This document shows positions 25,112-34,163 of a stretch of DNA of 64,000 nucleotides, piece by piece; positions within the stretch are counted from its first letter, which is position 1; each line of letters begins with the position of its first letter. The notes under the pieces were generated by a model that saw nothing but the letters and a program-made list of their open reading frames with translations, was not told the origin of the DNA and searched no databases. A program made the position numbers and the translations under genes. This DNA comes from Sporosarcina sp. P32b. Its GTDB lineage: Bacteria; Bacillota; Bacilli; Bacillales_A; Planococcaceae. Location of the stretch: positions 24,583 through 88,582 of the forward strand of contig NZ_PDZB01000014.1 of the NCBI RefSeq assembly GCF_002743335.1, read 5' to 3'.

Positions 25112-25130
25112 TCTCAACCCTCATTTCCTG

Positions 25131-25553
25131 TTACATATTTTTTAAGCTCTTCTTGCCACGTTGCCATGAATCGTAAACTTGGACACCGAACTCTCCATAT
25201 TGGATGGCTTGAACGAATTTTTCCGTTCCTGGAAGAGAACCATCCTCTTCAAATTGTCTTGTCCGCTTGTTTACCTCTTCACTCAAGTACTGGCTTGAAC
25301 GTCCGATATTTTCAATAGTAGAAAACATAGGCGTCGTTGCAGCGAGTTTCACTTGAACATCTGATGCCAGTTGTTCAGTCTCATTTAAAGTTCCATATAA
25401 TTGCTCAATGCTCTTATCAAGCTCTGCCTCTACCCCTTTTACTGTTCCCATAACTGTCAGCAATAAGTTCGAAGACTTCGTTAGTAACAATGAAAGGTAG
25501 ATGGCCACAATCAATACTGAGATCGCGATTAATAATAAACCAATGTACGCCAT
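25131..25553 (-). CDS. DUF948-like protein, 140 aa
   Basis: A transmembrane helix at about residues 3-24 is followed by a long helical region with TPMFSTIENIGRSSQYLSEE, the shortened counterpart of the FQ-IGD-GE block in its paralogues. The ATG has GGAGGATGTGTGT upstream. It is the first gene of the minus-strand pair and is preceded by a good SigB-like promoter. Confidence 0.7.
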   Translation of the reverse strand: MAYIGLLLIAISVLIVAIYLSLLLTKSSNLLLTVMGTVKGVEAELDKSIEQLYGTLNETEQLASDVQVKLAATTPMFSTIENIGRSSQYLSEEVNKRTRQFEEDGSLPGTEKFVQAIQYGEFGVQVYDSWQRGKKSLKNM

Positions 25554-25598
25554 ACACACATCCTCCTCTCCAACAAACTAAATACATCTTATCATTCT

Positions 25599-25623
25599 AT
25601 ACCACTCTCAGTTTTTCTAAAAC
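25599..25623 (-). promoter_or_regulatory. SigB-type promoter upstream of the DUF948 pair
   Basis: On the minus strand GTTTTA, a 13-bp spacer and TGGTAT differ from the SigB consensus GTTTAA-N13-15-GGGTAT at one position in each hexamer. It lies about 46 bp before the first start codon. This fits the general-stress role known for YtxG/H-type proteins. Confidence 0.55.
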
Positions 25624-25807
25624 ATTAATCATTCAAAGTTCTGTGAGAGGAGTTACTGAATTTGATTTTCTTATAGCGAGACCGCCCGAAATCAACGGCG
25701 AACACGGAATCAATTCTTCTTTTGTTTAACTTATATATGTAGATAGTTGATACAATTTAACGGAATTCATTTTCTGTAGTGTATACGCTTTGTTCTTCAA
25801 CGCAAAA

Positions 25808-25842
25808 AAATCCTATGCCCCGTATGGAGGAGCATAGGATTT
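25808..25842 (-). terminator. terminator of the small zinc-ribbon gene
   Basis: AAATCCTATGC/GCATAGGATTT stem with a T-run on both flanks, 5 bp past the stop of the gene at 25847. Confidence 0.85.
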
Positions 25843-25846
25843 TTTA

Positions 25847-25978
25847 TTATTCTTCATGTCGTCCGACACAACGCTCGCATTCGTACATTACAGACTCTTG
25901 CTTTTCTTTGAACTGATTCCCACATTCCGTACAAACCTTTTCCACCATTTGTCTTTTCTGCTCTGTGTTCTTTTTCAT
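25847..25978 (-). CDS. small zinc-ribbon protein, YhfH-like, 43 aa
   Basis: Two CxxC knuckles, VCTECG near residue 16 and CERC near 34, separated by about 15 residues, form a zinc ribbon in a 43-residue protein. This resembles the YhfH-type small proteins of Bacillales. The start is an ATG, and the gene is followed directly by a strong terminator. Function is unknown. Confidence 0.6.
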   Translation of the reverse strand: MKKNTEQKRQMVEKVCTECGNQFKEKQESVMYECERCVGRHEE

Positions 25979-26151
25979 CGTCTATTCCCCCATTCGTTTT
26001 TTGTAATTCGCTGTACTGATACAGCAACTTTTCTTAAGACTAATATATAACAGCGTAGTCAGATTTGTCACTCTTTTCAGACGGAATCTGTTATTTTGCG
26101 ATAGAATCCAAAAGAGCGCGACGAATGGAGGTATTAAAAAAATGAAAATAA

Positions 26152-26183
26152 AAATGGCATGTCGATATCGTGACATACCATTT
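26152..26183 (-). terminator. rho-independent terminator
   Basis: AAATGGTATGTC/GACATGCCATTT stem with one mismatch, followed on the minus strand by TTTATTTT, 10 bp after the small gene at 26193. Confidence 0.8.
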
Positions 26184-26192
26184 CTTGCCTCT

Positions 26193-26303
26193 TTACATCA
26201 TCAATCCGTATACTATTACAGCTGCGATGATGACAAGAGTTACGACAAACACCGTCCATTGCATATTATCCGGCTTTTCTGGTCTACTGTCCCATTTCTG
26301 CAT
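26193..26303 (-). CDS. small single-helix membrane protein, 36 aa
   Basis: The ATG is preceded by AAAGGAAG. A charged N-terminus (MQKWDSRPEKPDN) is followed by one transmembrane helix (WTVFVVTLVIIAAVIVYGLMM) at the very end. Small proteins of this type are common in Bacillales and are often stress- or sporulation-linked; no family is recognised. A terminator follows. Confidence 0.55.
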   Translation of the reverse strand: MQKWDSRPEKPDNMQWTVFVVTLVIIAAVIVYGLMM

Positions 26304-26680
26304 GAATAAACGCTTCCTTTCTGGTGGTTAGTCCCTCACTCATTAGTTTTCCCTTCTGTTTACGAATTAAACACCACTTATTTGTCTACATACAGAATAA
26401 AAATCTACATGTTTTATATGAATTAATATTTTTCCACTACTATTGCAAGATAGCAAAATGCTTCCCTATTACATAAATATTTGACCCACCCTATTTATTG
26501 AATTCCCTTATCAACCCAGTAACCGCTTACATTCACAGAAAGTTCCCAATAAAGTCACTATTATTAAAATAAACACACAATTTAGAACTTTCGTGTGTTC
26601 ATTCAGTTTTTTTCATGTTATTATGAGTAAACGTTGACTCAATAACGGAGGTTAGATGATAAGTTATGAAGGTGAAAAAA
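26304..26680. other. intergenic region upstream of ilvA
   Basis: No gene seen. A loose inverted repeat (AACACACAA...TTCGTGTGTT) followed by a T-rich run at about 26572-26620 could be part of a leader attenuator. I found no convincing T-box core or CodY site. A weak TATTAT element near 26620 may be the -10. Confidence 0.35.
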
Positions 26681-27934
26681 ATGGAAACTCCAAGTGTTCA
26701 AGTAGAAGATATCTTAATTGCTAATCAGCTGCTGAAAGACATCGTAGCGCATACGCCTTTACAGAAAAATGATCGTCTATCGGAAAAGTATGACTGCCAT
26801 GTGTATATTAAGCGGGAAGATTTGCAGCATGTCCGTTCCTTTAAATTGCGCGGTGCTTATTATAAGATGAAACGCATCGAAACAGAAGCACGTAAAAAAG
26901 GAATTGTCTGTGCGAGTGCAGGAAACCATGCACAAGGCGTAGCGTTCGCATGTGCAAACCTGGACATTGATGGCAAGATCTTCATGCCTCAAACAACTCC
27001 TAGACAAAAAGTAAATATGGTGAAAATGTTCGGGCGCGATCGCATTGAAATTATTTTAGTCGGAGATACGTTCGATGATTGTTTCGAAAGCGCGGTCGAA
27101 TTGATGGAAAAAGAACAGCGTATTTTCATTCATCCATTCAATGACAAGGATATTATTGCCGGTCAAGGGACGGTAGCTGTTGAGATCATGAACGATATCG
27201 AAGAGCCAATTGATTACGTATTTGCAAGTATCGGTGGCGGTGGATTGATGTCGGGAATCAGTACGTACATTAAAAACTTGTCTCCGCATACGAAAATGAT
27301 CGGTGCAGAGCCAGCTGGTGCAGCAAGCATGAAGGCTTCTATCGACGCACAAAAGGTCGTTCCCCTGGCAACGATCGATAAATTCGTCGATGGCGCGGCC
27401 GTCAAATGCGTAGGCGATTTAAATTATGAAATTTGCAATAACTATCTCGAAAACATCGTCAGCGTCCCTGAAGGTAAAGTATGTACGGCAATTCTCGATC
27501 TATACAATGAACACGCGATCATCGCGGAGCCAGCAGGTGCCCTTCCAATCGCAGCCCTGGATTTCTATAAAAATGAAATCAAAGGCAAGTGCGTCGTCTG
27601 TGTGATCAGCGGTGGAAATAATGATATCGGTAGAATGCAGGAAATCAAAGAGAAATCGATGATTTACGAAGGCTTGCTGTATTATTTCCTCGTAGACTTC
27701 CCACAACGTGCAGGTGCACTACGCCAGTTTCTTGACGGTGTGCTTGGACCGGATGACGATATTACGATGTTCGAGTATACGAAAAAGAATAACAAAGAGA
27801 GCGGACCAGGTCTTGTTGGAATTGAGATTAAGCACAAGGAAGACTATAATGGCCTAATTTCACGCATGGAGAAGAATGGATTCCCTTATAAAGAAGTGAA
27901 CAAGGACAGTACGTTGTTCGGGTTGTTGATTTAA
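26681..27934 (+). CDS. ilvA: threonine ammonia-lyase (deaminase), 417 aa
   Basis: A PLP enzyme converting threonine to 2-oxobutyrate, the first step of isoleucine synthesis. The catalytic PLP-lysine lies in VRSFKLRGAYYKM (near residue 55), the phosphate-binding loop is SIGGGGLMSGIS (near 190), and SGGNNDIGRMQE is present near 320. The last 90 residues form a single ACT-like regulatory domain (LVDFPQRAGALRQFLDGVLG). I prefer the ATG with AAGGTGA upstream; an ATG five codons earlier is possible. It is a stand-alone gene, away from the other ilv genes. Confidence 0.95.
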   Translation: METPSVQVEDILIANQLLKDIVAHTPLQKNDRLSEKYDCHVYIKREDLQHVRSFKLRGAYYKMKRIETEARKKGIVCASAGNHAQGVAFACANLDIDGKIFMPQTTPRQKVNMVKMFGRDRIEIILVGDTFDDCFESAVELMEKEQRIFIHPFNDKDIIAGQGTVAVEIMNDIEEPIDYVFASIGGGGLMSGISTYIKNLSPHTKMIGAEPAGAASMKASIDAQKVVPLATIDKFVDGAAVKCVGDLNYEICNNYLENIVSVPEGKVCTAILDLYNEHAIIAEPAGALPIAALDFYKNEIKGKCVVCVISGGNNDIGRMQEIKEKSMIYEGLLYYFLVDFPQRAGALRQFLDGVLGPDDDITMFEYTKKNNKESGPGLVGIEIKHKEDYNGLISRMEKNGFPYKEVNKDSTLFGLLI

Positions 27935-27941
27935 CAAAAGC

Positions 27942-27983
27942 ACTGCCGTAAGAGTCATCGCGACTTCTTGCGGCAGTTTTTTT
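27942..27983 (+). terminator. terminator of ilvA
   Basis: A long stem ACTGCCGTAAGAGTC / GACTTCTTGCGGCAGT followed by TTTTTTT. Confidence 0.95.
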
Positions 27984-28253
27984 GTGGTTCTGATTAGCAC
28001 AGTGAAATTATAATTTGCGTACCTTACCCAACCAAGAAACACTTATGGCAGAAAGACTATGCGGCTGAGTGGTATTTATTTTGGTTGTGGTTTTAAGTGG
28101 TAAAGCAAAACAAGAGATAGCGTACAGTACCCGACTAACAAACGTGTTTTGCAGGAAAAACTAGGCGGCTGCGTGTCTTTGCGACTCTTTGTTGGGACGT
28201 TGCACGACTGGCGGTTGGGTACTGAAGTTAGTAAGTGTCTGCTTTCTGGACTC

Positions 28254-28351
28254 GCGCAGGCACGTGGGGGATTGCCTACAGCCAGGAGCCAGCTGGCAAA
28301 GTGCCGCCAGTTGTTTCCTAGCCACGGCCTACCCCGCAGTTGTGCCTGCGC
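28254..28351. repeat. 98-bp inverted-repeat structure
   Basis: Perfect 10-bp outer arms (GCGCAGGCAC/GTGCCTGCGC) enclose an inner CTGGC-loop-GCCAG hairpin (from 28290) and GGGG/CCCC pairing. No T-run follows, so it is not a simple terminator. Confidence 0.6.
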
Positions 28352-28494
28352 TACTAAGTGGTAGTTATTCTAGTTGTGGTTCTTATAGGAGGAAGTTCAG
28401 TGACATCGTGATAGCTAGTATGTATTTCTTGCAAAAGAAGTGTAGGAACTGCCATTCACACAATTTAACGAAGGCGCCTGCTGTGGTAGGTGTA

Positions 28495-28533
28495 GCGAGG
28501 AGACAAAGACAGGCCTTGTCTCTGGCTCCTCGC
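28495..28533. repeat. 39-bp hairpin
   Basis: GCGAGGAG/CTCCTCGC arms enclose AGACAA/TTGTCT around an AGACAGGCC loop. It is strong and independent of the first structure. Confidence 0.6.
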
Positions 28534-28863
28534 GAAAGCCATCCACCAGCGCTGTAGTGGCGACAATGAACTTACTACTTACATAGACAGCTAAACCACA
28601 AACTACTGAACAAACAGGAAAAAGAAAATGAACGTGCAAGAACCACAACCCCATGCCGCTTATTACGCACCCAAGGATTAAACGTTCAAAACCTCCCCTG
28701 CACTAATCTCCAACCCACAAGAATTTATTCAAAACAACTGAGAAAGGTTTCCGAAATAAAAAAACTGGGTAATAAATTACTAAAATACACATAAAGAGCA
28801 CATGCTATCTGTACATAAGAAGTACACTTTTTATGAAAATGCAGAAAAGGCGGTGACTTTGAA

Positions 28864-29406
28864 ATGGGCCCCAAGCATAGTAAATTCAGTATATCCATAC
28901 TCTTCATAATTCCCTTACTCATCTTAGCCAGTCTCACGGTTCCTTACTTCACAACGATCCAAAACGGCACGGATATCTATCTCCAATCAGAAACGATTAC
29001 CGAACAAGACGCAAACGAAAATTATGTCATGCTTCGCTACGACGTCGAAAAAGTACCAAAGGAACGCATGACTCCTAGTTTAGTGACTGCATTAAAAAAA
29101 CCAGATGAACTCGGCCAGACGCGAGTATTTGGCGTATTGGAACAAAAAGACGGTGTCACTGAATTGATTTCATTGACTGACAAAAAACCGGAGGAAGGCG
29201 TCTATTTAATGGGCTGGTTGGCGCAGACAACCGATAGAGAGTATCGTCAAAACGATCATTATATCGTAAACTTCGGATTAGATCGTGTCTATGTTCCCGA
29301 ATTTGGACATCGAGTTGCGGCAGACAGTGTACAAAATAGCACGATGACAGCGCATTTTAAAGTACTTGACGGCAATAGCATTTTGCGCGAATTTCAAATC
29401 AACTAA
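28864..29406 (+). CDS. GDYXXLXY domain protein, 180 aa
   Basis: One N-terminal membrane helix (residues about 10-27) is followed by an extracytoplasmic domain containing NENYVMLRYDVEK (the GDYxxLxY element, residues about 51-63) and, near 140, HYIVNFGLDRVYVPEFG, the second conserved block. Members usually sit beside DUF2157/DUF4401 membrane proteins. No such partner is adjacent here. Function is unknown. The ATG is preceded by AGGCGG. Confidence 0.75.
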   Translation: MGPKHSKFSISILFIIPLLILASLTVPYFTTIQNGTDIYLQSETITEQDANENYVMLRYDVEKVPKERMTPSLVTALKKPDELGQTRVFGVLEQKDGVTELISLTDKKPEEGVYLMGWLAQTTDREYRQNDHYIVNFGLDRVYVPEFGHRVAADSVQNSTMTAHFKVLDGNSILREFQIN

Positions 29407-29408
29407 AA

Positions 29409-29452
29409 AAGCAACAAGGCAGAGTACGGCTCTGACTTGTTGCTTCCTTTTT
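29409..29452. terminator. terminator between convergent genes
   Basis: AAGCAACAAG/CTTGTTGCTT stem with an inner GCAGAG/CTCTGa hairpin, followed by a T run on the plus strand. It lies between the GDYXXLXY gene and the minus-strand aldehyde dehydrogenase gene. Confidence 0.85.
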
Positions 29453-29455
29453 TTA

Positions 29456-30874
29456 TTATAAACCTAAAGAAATATATTTCACTTCTAGATATTCATCCAT
29501 ACCTTGATGTCCACCTTCACGTCCAAGGCCACTTTGTTTAAAGCCGCCAAACGGAGCTTGTGGTGCAGATGGTAAACCATCATTTAGACCCACGATACCA
29601 TAATCTAACGCTTCACAAATCTGAATACCTTTTGTGATATTCTCCGTGAAGACGTAAGACGCTAATCCAAATACTGTATCATTTGCACGCTGGATTACTT
29701 CCTCTTGTGTCTCAAACGTGGTAATTGGCAATACCGGGCCAAATGTCTCTTCTTGCATACAGAGCATGTCGTCTGTTACATCTTTTAAGACAGTCGGTTG
29801 GTAGAATAAGCCTTTAATGAGTTCACCGCCTGTAACGACTGTTGCCCCTTTAGATTTTGCATCTGTTACATGCTCATCCACTTTATCGATTGCATCTTGG
29901 TCAATTAACGGACCAATTACGACGCCTTCTTCTTTGCCGTCGCCGACTTTCAATTTCTTCGTTTCCTCGGCAATGCGCTTTGTGAATTCTTCCACGATTG
30001 ATGAATGAACATAAATACGGTTCGCACAGACACATGTTTGTCCTGCATTACGGAATTTCGCCGCGATCACGCCATCTACTGCTTTATCTAGATCCGCGTC
30101 CGCCATAATAATCGCCGGTGCCTGTCCACCGAGTTCCAATGAAATCTTCTTCATCGTATCGGCTGCACCTTTCATTAAAGTCTTACCGATTTCAGTAGAT
30201 CCTGTAAACGTCAGCTTGCGCACACGACCGTCTTCTTGCCATGCTTCTGCAATTTCACTCGCACTGCCTGTTACGATGTTAAGAACACCATCCGGAATAC
30301 CTGCTTCTTGCGCTAGCTCTATTAAACGAATTGCAGTTAGCGGAGTCTGAGAAGCCGGCTTCATGACGACCGTACAGCCTGCTGCGAGAGCCGGAGCGAC
30401 TTTACGCGCAATCATAGCCGCTGGAAAGTTCCATGGCGTAATCGATGCGATGACACCTACTGGTTGCTTTTGCACGAACAATCGCTTATTCGATTGTGTA
30501 GCCGGAATGGTTTCACCATAAATTCGCTTACCTTCTTCAGCAAACCAGCTAATGTAACCATTCGAATAACGCATTTCGCCAAGCGCTTCGGCTAACGGCT
30601 TACCTTGCTCAGTCGTCATGATGTCGGCTACGCTTTCTTCATTTTCCTCAATCAACGCATGCCATTTCATTAAATAAGCACTGCGCTCATATGCTGACAA
30701 CGCCGCCCAGTCTGAAAATGCTGCAGAAGCCGCATCGACTGCCTGCGTCGCTTCTGCTTTGCCGCCTTTAGGCACTGCACCGATTGTCTCACCAGTTGAA
30801 GGATTCACTACTTCAATTTGCGGTAAATCTGCACCGAGTCGCTTTCCGTTAATGATCATTTCAGTTGTTTTCAT
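29456..30874 (-). CDS. gabD: NAD(P)-dependent aldehyde dehydrogenase, succinate-semialdehyde type, 472 aa
   Basis: An ALDH-superfamily enzyme. The oxyanion Asn lies in TPWNFPA (near residue 145), the cofactor-binding segment is MKPASQTPLTA, the general-base Glu in LELGGQAP (near 245), and the nucleophile Cys in GQTCVCANRIYVH (near 280). A CxC double-cysteine pattern is present, as in many succinate-semialdehyde dehydrogenases. The closest type is GabD, oxidising succinate semialdehyde to succinate. It has no gabT neighbour, so the substrate is inferred. The start ATG has GGAGAG upstream; tcdA is the upstream neighbour on the same strand. Confidence 0.85.
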   Translation of the reverse strand: MKTTEMIINGKRLGADLPQIEVVNPSTGETIGAVPKGGKAEATQAVDAASAAFSDWAALSAYERSAYLMKWHALIEENEESVADIMTTEQGKPLAEALGEMRYSNGYISWFAEEGKRIYGETIPATQSNKRLFVQKQPVGVIASITPWNFPAAMIARKVAPALAAGCTVVMKPASQTPLTAIRLIELAQEAGIPDGVLNIVTGSASEIAEAWQEDGRVRKLTFTGSTEIGKTLMKGAADTMKKISLELGGQAPAIIMADADLDKAVDGVIAAKFRNAGQTCVCANRIYVHSSIVEEFTKRIAEETKKLKVGDGKEEGVVIGPLIDQDAIDKVDEHVTDAKSKGATVVTGGELIKGLFYQPTVLKDVTDDMLCMQEETFGPVLPITTFETQEEVIQRANDTVFGLASYVFTENITKGIQICEALDYGIVGLNDGLPSAPQAPFGGFKQSGLGREGGHQGMDEYLEVKYISLGL

Positions 30875-30888
30875 GTACAATCTCTCCT

Positions 30889-31656
30889 TTATTTAGCATC
30901 ATTGACACGCTCAACAGGAATATCTGCCACTATATCATTTAATACCCAACTGGCGAGAATTAAACCTGCAACTGATGGACAAAATGCATTGGAAGCTGGA
31001 GGCATTTGTGCTTTTCGTATCGATGCATCGGCGTTCCCTACCGTTTCCAGAACGTCTTCCCGTACGACAATTGGGCTTTCATCGGAAAATACGACAGGCA
31101 CACCTTTAGGGATTCCAAGCTTGCGCAAACGAAGACGCATCACTTTTGCTAATGGATCCGTATGCGTTTTCGAAATATCAGCAATTTGGAAACGAGTAGG
31201 ATCGGTTTTATTCGCAGCTCCCATACTCGAGATTACTTTAATTCCACGCTCGAGACATTGCTGGATCAAATGAATTTTATAGCTAATCGTATCCGATGCA
31301 TCAATGACATAATCAGGCTTGTACGAGAAGAATTCTTCAGACGTTTCCTCCGTGTAGAACATATGTAGATCAATCACTTCACACTCTGCATTAATATCCG
31401 CAATTCGTTCTTTCATGACAGCTGATTTCGAGCGCCCTACCGTCGACAAATAAGCAACTAGTTGGCGGTTGATATTGGTAATATCGATTGTGTCTTTATC
31501 GACTAAGATAATACGTCCAACCCCAGTGCGCGCGCATGCTTCAGCTGCGAATGAACCAACTCCACCGACTCCTAAAATCGCCACCGTCTTACCTTTCATT
31601 CTCTCTACGCCTTCTGTACCAATGGATAACTCATTTCTCGAAAATTGATGTAACAT
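30889..31656 (-). CDS. tcdA: tRNA threonylcarbamoyladenosine dehydratase, 255 aa
   Basis: An E1-like adenylating enzyme that cyclises t6A37 of tRNA to ct6A. It has GVGGVGSFAAEACARTGVG (residues about 29-48), VDKDTIDITNINRQ, DASDTISYK and the catalytic NAFCPSVAGL cysteine region. The length fits TcdA (YrvM), not the longer ThiF/MoeB. In B. subtilis the gene also lies beside aspS and the 6S RNA gene, as here. The start ATG lacks a strong ribosome site. Confidence 0.93.
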   Translation of the reverse strand: MLHQFSRNELSIGTEGVERMKGKTVAILGVGGVGSFAAEACARTGVGRIILVDKDTIDITNINRQLVAYLSTVGRSKSAVMKERIADINAECEVIDLHMFYTEETSEEFFSYKPDYVIDASDTISYKIHLIQQCLERGIKVISSMGAANKTDPTRFQIADISKTHTDPLAKVMRLRLRKLGIPKGVPVVFSDESPIVVREDVLETVGNADASIRKAQMPPASNAFCPSVAGLILASWVLNDIVADIPVERVNDAK

Positions 31657-31748
31657 CTATACCGCATCCTTTATGATAAATTGTATTCACTCTATCCTAA
31701 AACAGTCACCTGCACTCGCGCAACTAACTGAATTTTGGACAACAAAAA

Positions 31749-31772
31749 ACCTTCTCGCTTAAGCAAGAAGGT
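31749..31772 (-). terminator. terminator downstream of the 6S RNA gene
   Basis: ACCTTCTTGCTT/AAGCGAGAAGGT stem on the minus strand, followed by TTTTTTGTTG. It closes the 6S RNA transcript. Confidence 0.9.
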
Positions 31773-31780
31773 GAATAGTT

Positions 31781-31977
31781 GTTAGAAAGTGAAATCCCGA
31801 CTGTGCCGTCTTTGAATATCGCTTTGAACCCGCTAATAGCAGGTGGGTGTCCTGTATAACTCTTTTGGCGTCCCGATTAAAGGCATGTCATCCAAGCTAT
31901 AACGTTGAACTCCCGACGATAAGATGTTGGGTCAAAACTAATTTACAAATGACGAACACTTCAGGATTTCTACTAAC
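31781..31977 (-). ncRNA. ssrS: 6S RNA, about 197 nt
   Basis: The minus strand between aspS and tcdA, the locus of 6S-1 RNA (bsrA) in B. subtilis, contains a 6S-type molecule. The 5' end GTTAGTAGAAATCCTG pairs with the 3' CGGGATTTCACTTTCTAAC to form the closing stem, and a long central region contains GGGACGCC-type arms. A SigA promoter with a 17-bp spacer lies just upstream and a terminator just downstream. 6S RNA mimics an open promoter and sequesters SigA-RNA polymerase in slow growth. The identification rests on position, closing stem and length. Confidence 0.8.
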
Positions 31978-31980
31978 TTC

Positions 31981-32009
31981 ATCTTATCATACGCTTTTTA
32001 AAAATTCAA
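31981..32009 (-). promoter_or_regulatory. promoter of the 6S RNA gene
   Basis: TTGAAT (32009-32004), a 17-bp spacer and TAAGAT (31986-31981), about 7 nt before the predicted 5' end. Confidence 0.75.
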
Positions 32010-32046
32010 TCGATTTGTATAAACTCTTTTGAAAATAGTCGTTTAC

Positions 32047-33816
32047 TCACTTTTTAACTGGTTCAGCGACTACTTTAATCCCGAGTTCTTTCAACTGTGC
32101 ATCATCAACAGAACTTGGTGCTTCTGTCAATAAGTCACTCGCACTAGCTGTTTTGGGGAATGCGATTGTGTCACGCAAGTTTGTAGAACCAGCAAGCAAC
32201 ATCACGATACGGTCTAAACCGAACGCAATACCGCCGTGTGGAGGTGTTCCATATTCAAACGCATCCAACAAGAATCCAAATTGCTCGCGCGCTTGCTCAT
32301 CCGTGAAGCCAAGTGCTTTGAACATGGCTTCTTGCACATCACGTTGATAAATACGCAATGATCCGCCACCTAGCTCATAACCGTTCAATACTAAGTCATA
32401 CGCTTGTGCTTTTACAGTTTCCGGGCTAGTTTTCAATTCTTCCACGTCAGCAGGCATCGTGAATGGGTGATGCGCTGCGTAGTAACGACCATCTTCCTCA
32501 TCGTACTCAAATAACGGCCAATCCGTAACCCACAGGAAGTTATACTTCGACTGATCGATCAAGTCCAATTCTTTTCCTAACTTCAGACGCAATGCGCCAA
32601 GTGAATCGGCTACAACTGACTTCTTGTCAGCTCCGAACAAGAATAAATCTCCAGGTTCACCGTCGCCAGCCGCTTTCAATGCTTCGCCAATTTCACCGTC
32701 GAAGAATTTCGCAATTGGACCATTAAAGCCATCTTCCGTCACTTTCAACCAAGCCATTCCTTTAGCGCCATACACTTTAGCAAATTCGCCTAGTGCATCG
32801 ATATCTTTACGTGAATATTTTTCCGCCGCACCTTTAACGTTGATCAACTTCACCTGTCCACCCGCTTCAACTGCGCCAGCGAATACTTTGAATGAAGACT
32901 CTTTAACGATCTCAGATACGTCCGTCAATTCCATTCCGAATCGAGTGTCCGGCTTGTCTGAACCAAAACGACTCATTGCTTCATCATATGGAAGACGTTT
33001 AAATGGTGTTTCCACATCTACTTGCTTAACATCTTTCATCACTTTTTTGATCAAGCGTTCGTTGAGCTCCAAAATTTCTTCGATTGACATAAAGCTCATT
33101 TCCATATCGATTTGCGTGAATTCCGGTTGACGGTCTGCACGTAAATCTTCATCGCGGAAACAACGAGCGATTTGGTAGTAACGATCGAATCCGGATACCA
33201 TCAATAACTGCTTGAACAACTGTGGTGACTGTGGCAATGCGTAGAATTCACCTTCGTGAACACGGCTTGGCACTAAATAGTCACGTGCGCCTTCAGGAGT
33301 AGATTTCGTTAAAATTGGTGTTTCCACTTCCAAGAATCCTTCATCATCCAAGAAGTTACGAACCGTTTTCGTAATATCTGAACGCATTTTGAACACTTTT
33401 GCAAGTTCAGGGCGACGAAGATCGAGATAACGATACTTCAGGCGCGTCTCTTCGCCTACATCCGTTTCGTCTTCGATTGTAAATGGTGGGTTCTTCGCTT
33501 CGTTGATGACTTTCACTTCTACAACTTGGACTTCGATTGCGCCCGTTGCGATGTTTTTGTTCTTTGTGCGTTCTTCACGTTCTATAACGAGACCTGTAAC
33601 TTCGATGACGTATTCGTTACGCAAAGTTTCAGCGATTTCGAGTGCTTCTTTTGAGATGTCTGGATTGAAGACTGTCTGGACGATGCCTGCGCGGTCGCGG
33701 ACGTCGATGAAAATCAGTCCACCAAGATCACGGCGCTTCTGCACCCAACCTTTAAGTGTGACTTCTTCTCCGATTTGTAGTTCTGATAAGTTCCCACAAT
33801 AATGTGTGCGTTGCAT
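32047..33816 (-). CDS. aspS: aspartyl-tRNA synthetase, 589 aa
   Basis: A class II synthetase charging tRNA-Asp. An N-terminal OB-fold anticodon domain ([20 protein letters not shown]) is followed by the catalytic core with motif 2 ([19 protein letters not shown]), a bacterial GAD insertion near residues 290-410, and motif 3 ([15 protein letters not shown]). The length is normal. It lies downstream of hisS on the same strand but across a 490-bp gap carrying two repeat copies, so read-through from the T-box-controlled hisS transcript is possible but not assured. Confidence 0.97.
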   Translation of the reverse strand: MQRTHYCGNLSELQIGEEVTLKGWVQKRRDLGGLIFIDVRDRAGIVQTVFNPDISKEALEIAETLRNEYVIEVTGLVIEREERTKNKNIATGAIEVQVVEVKVINEAKNPPFTIEDETDVGEETRLKYRYLDLRRPELAKVFKMRSDITKTVRNFLDDEGFLEVETPILTKSTPEGARDYLVPSRVHEGEFYALPQSPQLFKQLLMVSGFDRYYQIARCFRDEDLRADRQPEFTQIDMEMSFMSIEEILELNERLIKKVMKDVKQVDVETPFKRLPYDEAMSRFGSDKPDTRFGMELTDVSEIVKESSFKVFAGAVEAGGQVKLINVKGAAEKYSRKDIDALGEFAKVYGAKGMAWLKVTEDGFNGPIAKFFDGEIGEALKAAGDGEPGDLFLFGADKKSVVADSLGALRLKLGKELDLIDQSKYNFLWVTDWPLFEYDEEDGRYYAAHHPFTMPADVEELKTSPETVKAQAYDLVLNGYELGGGSLRIYQRDVQEAMFKALGFTDEQAREQFGFLLDAFEYGTPPHGGIAFGLDRIVMLLAGSTNLRDTIAFPKTASASDLLTEAPSSVDDAQLKELGIKVVAEPVKK

Positions 33817-33910
33817 AGTGACTACACTACCCTTCTGATGTTTGAGTTTGAGTTTGTATTTTTAATTAAAAAAGTAAAAGTTATATAGAGAGTGAAATGG
33901 TGTTGTGCTT

Positions 33911-34040
33911 GGGATTTGCGCTTCAGAGGGGACGCGTTCCGGAGGGCCCGCGGTGAGCCAACTAGGTCGCTGTGCTCCCTTTAGTTGTCTCACCTGTCGG
34001 GCTGATCCTCCCGGAGTCGCCCCTCTTACGCTCCAATCCT
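33911..34040 (+). repeat. GC-rich dispersed repeat, copy A
   Basis: A sequence of about 130 bp from GGGATTTGCGCTTCAGAGGG to CGCTCCAATCC contains GGGCCCGCGGTGAGCC and CCTCCCGGAGTCGCCCCTC as imperfectly complementary arms. Copies, complete or partial, occur at 15.6, 34.2, 44.6 and 54.8 kb. Confidence 0.8.
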
Positions 34041-34163
34041 AAGTGGAGACTATAATTAGTTAGTGACATCACTGAAATTCATAAGTGACCCAGTGTGCTG
34101 CTTCTTGATTCTTTTATATTCAAATGCAAGAACAGAAACAAATTACGTCCCACTTATTAAGTA

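Larger units (their letters stand above)
27990..28863. other. unexplained GC-rich non-coding block with strong hairpins
   Basis: About 870 bp lie between the ilvA terminator and the GDYXXLXY gene with no credible coding sequence. Within it GCGCAGGCAC at 28254-28263 is an exact inverted repeat of GTGCCTGCGC at 28342-28351, enclosing CTGGC/GCCAG and GGGG/CCCC pairings. GCGAGG..AGACAA at 28495-28506 pairs with TTGTCT..CTCCTCGC at 28516-28533. GTTGTGGTTCTT at 28373-28384 is an exact inverted repeat of 28639-28650. The middle is clearly more GC-rich than its surroundings. It may be a structured RNA, a miniature mobile element or a foreign insertion. Confidence 0.5.

Noticed and set aside
26480..26665. 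T-box or CodY site before ilvA
   Set aside because: No GGGTGGNACCGCG core, and the candidate CodY site matches poorly.
27990..28150. IS element ends around the GC-rich block
   Set aside because: No transposase text and no clear direct-repeat target duplication found by eye.
28149..28557. Overlapping 71- and 122-aa plus-strand frames in the GC-rich block
   Set aside because: Cys- and Ala-rich text without family resemblance; the same bases form strong hairpins and there is no ribosome site.
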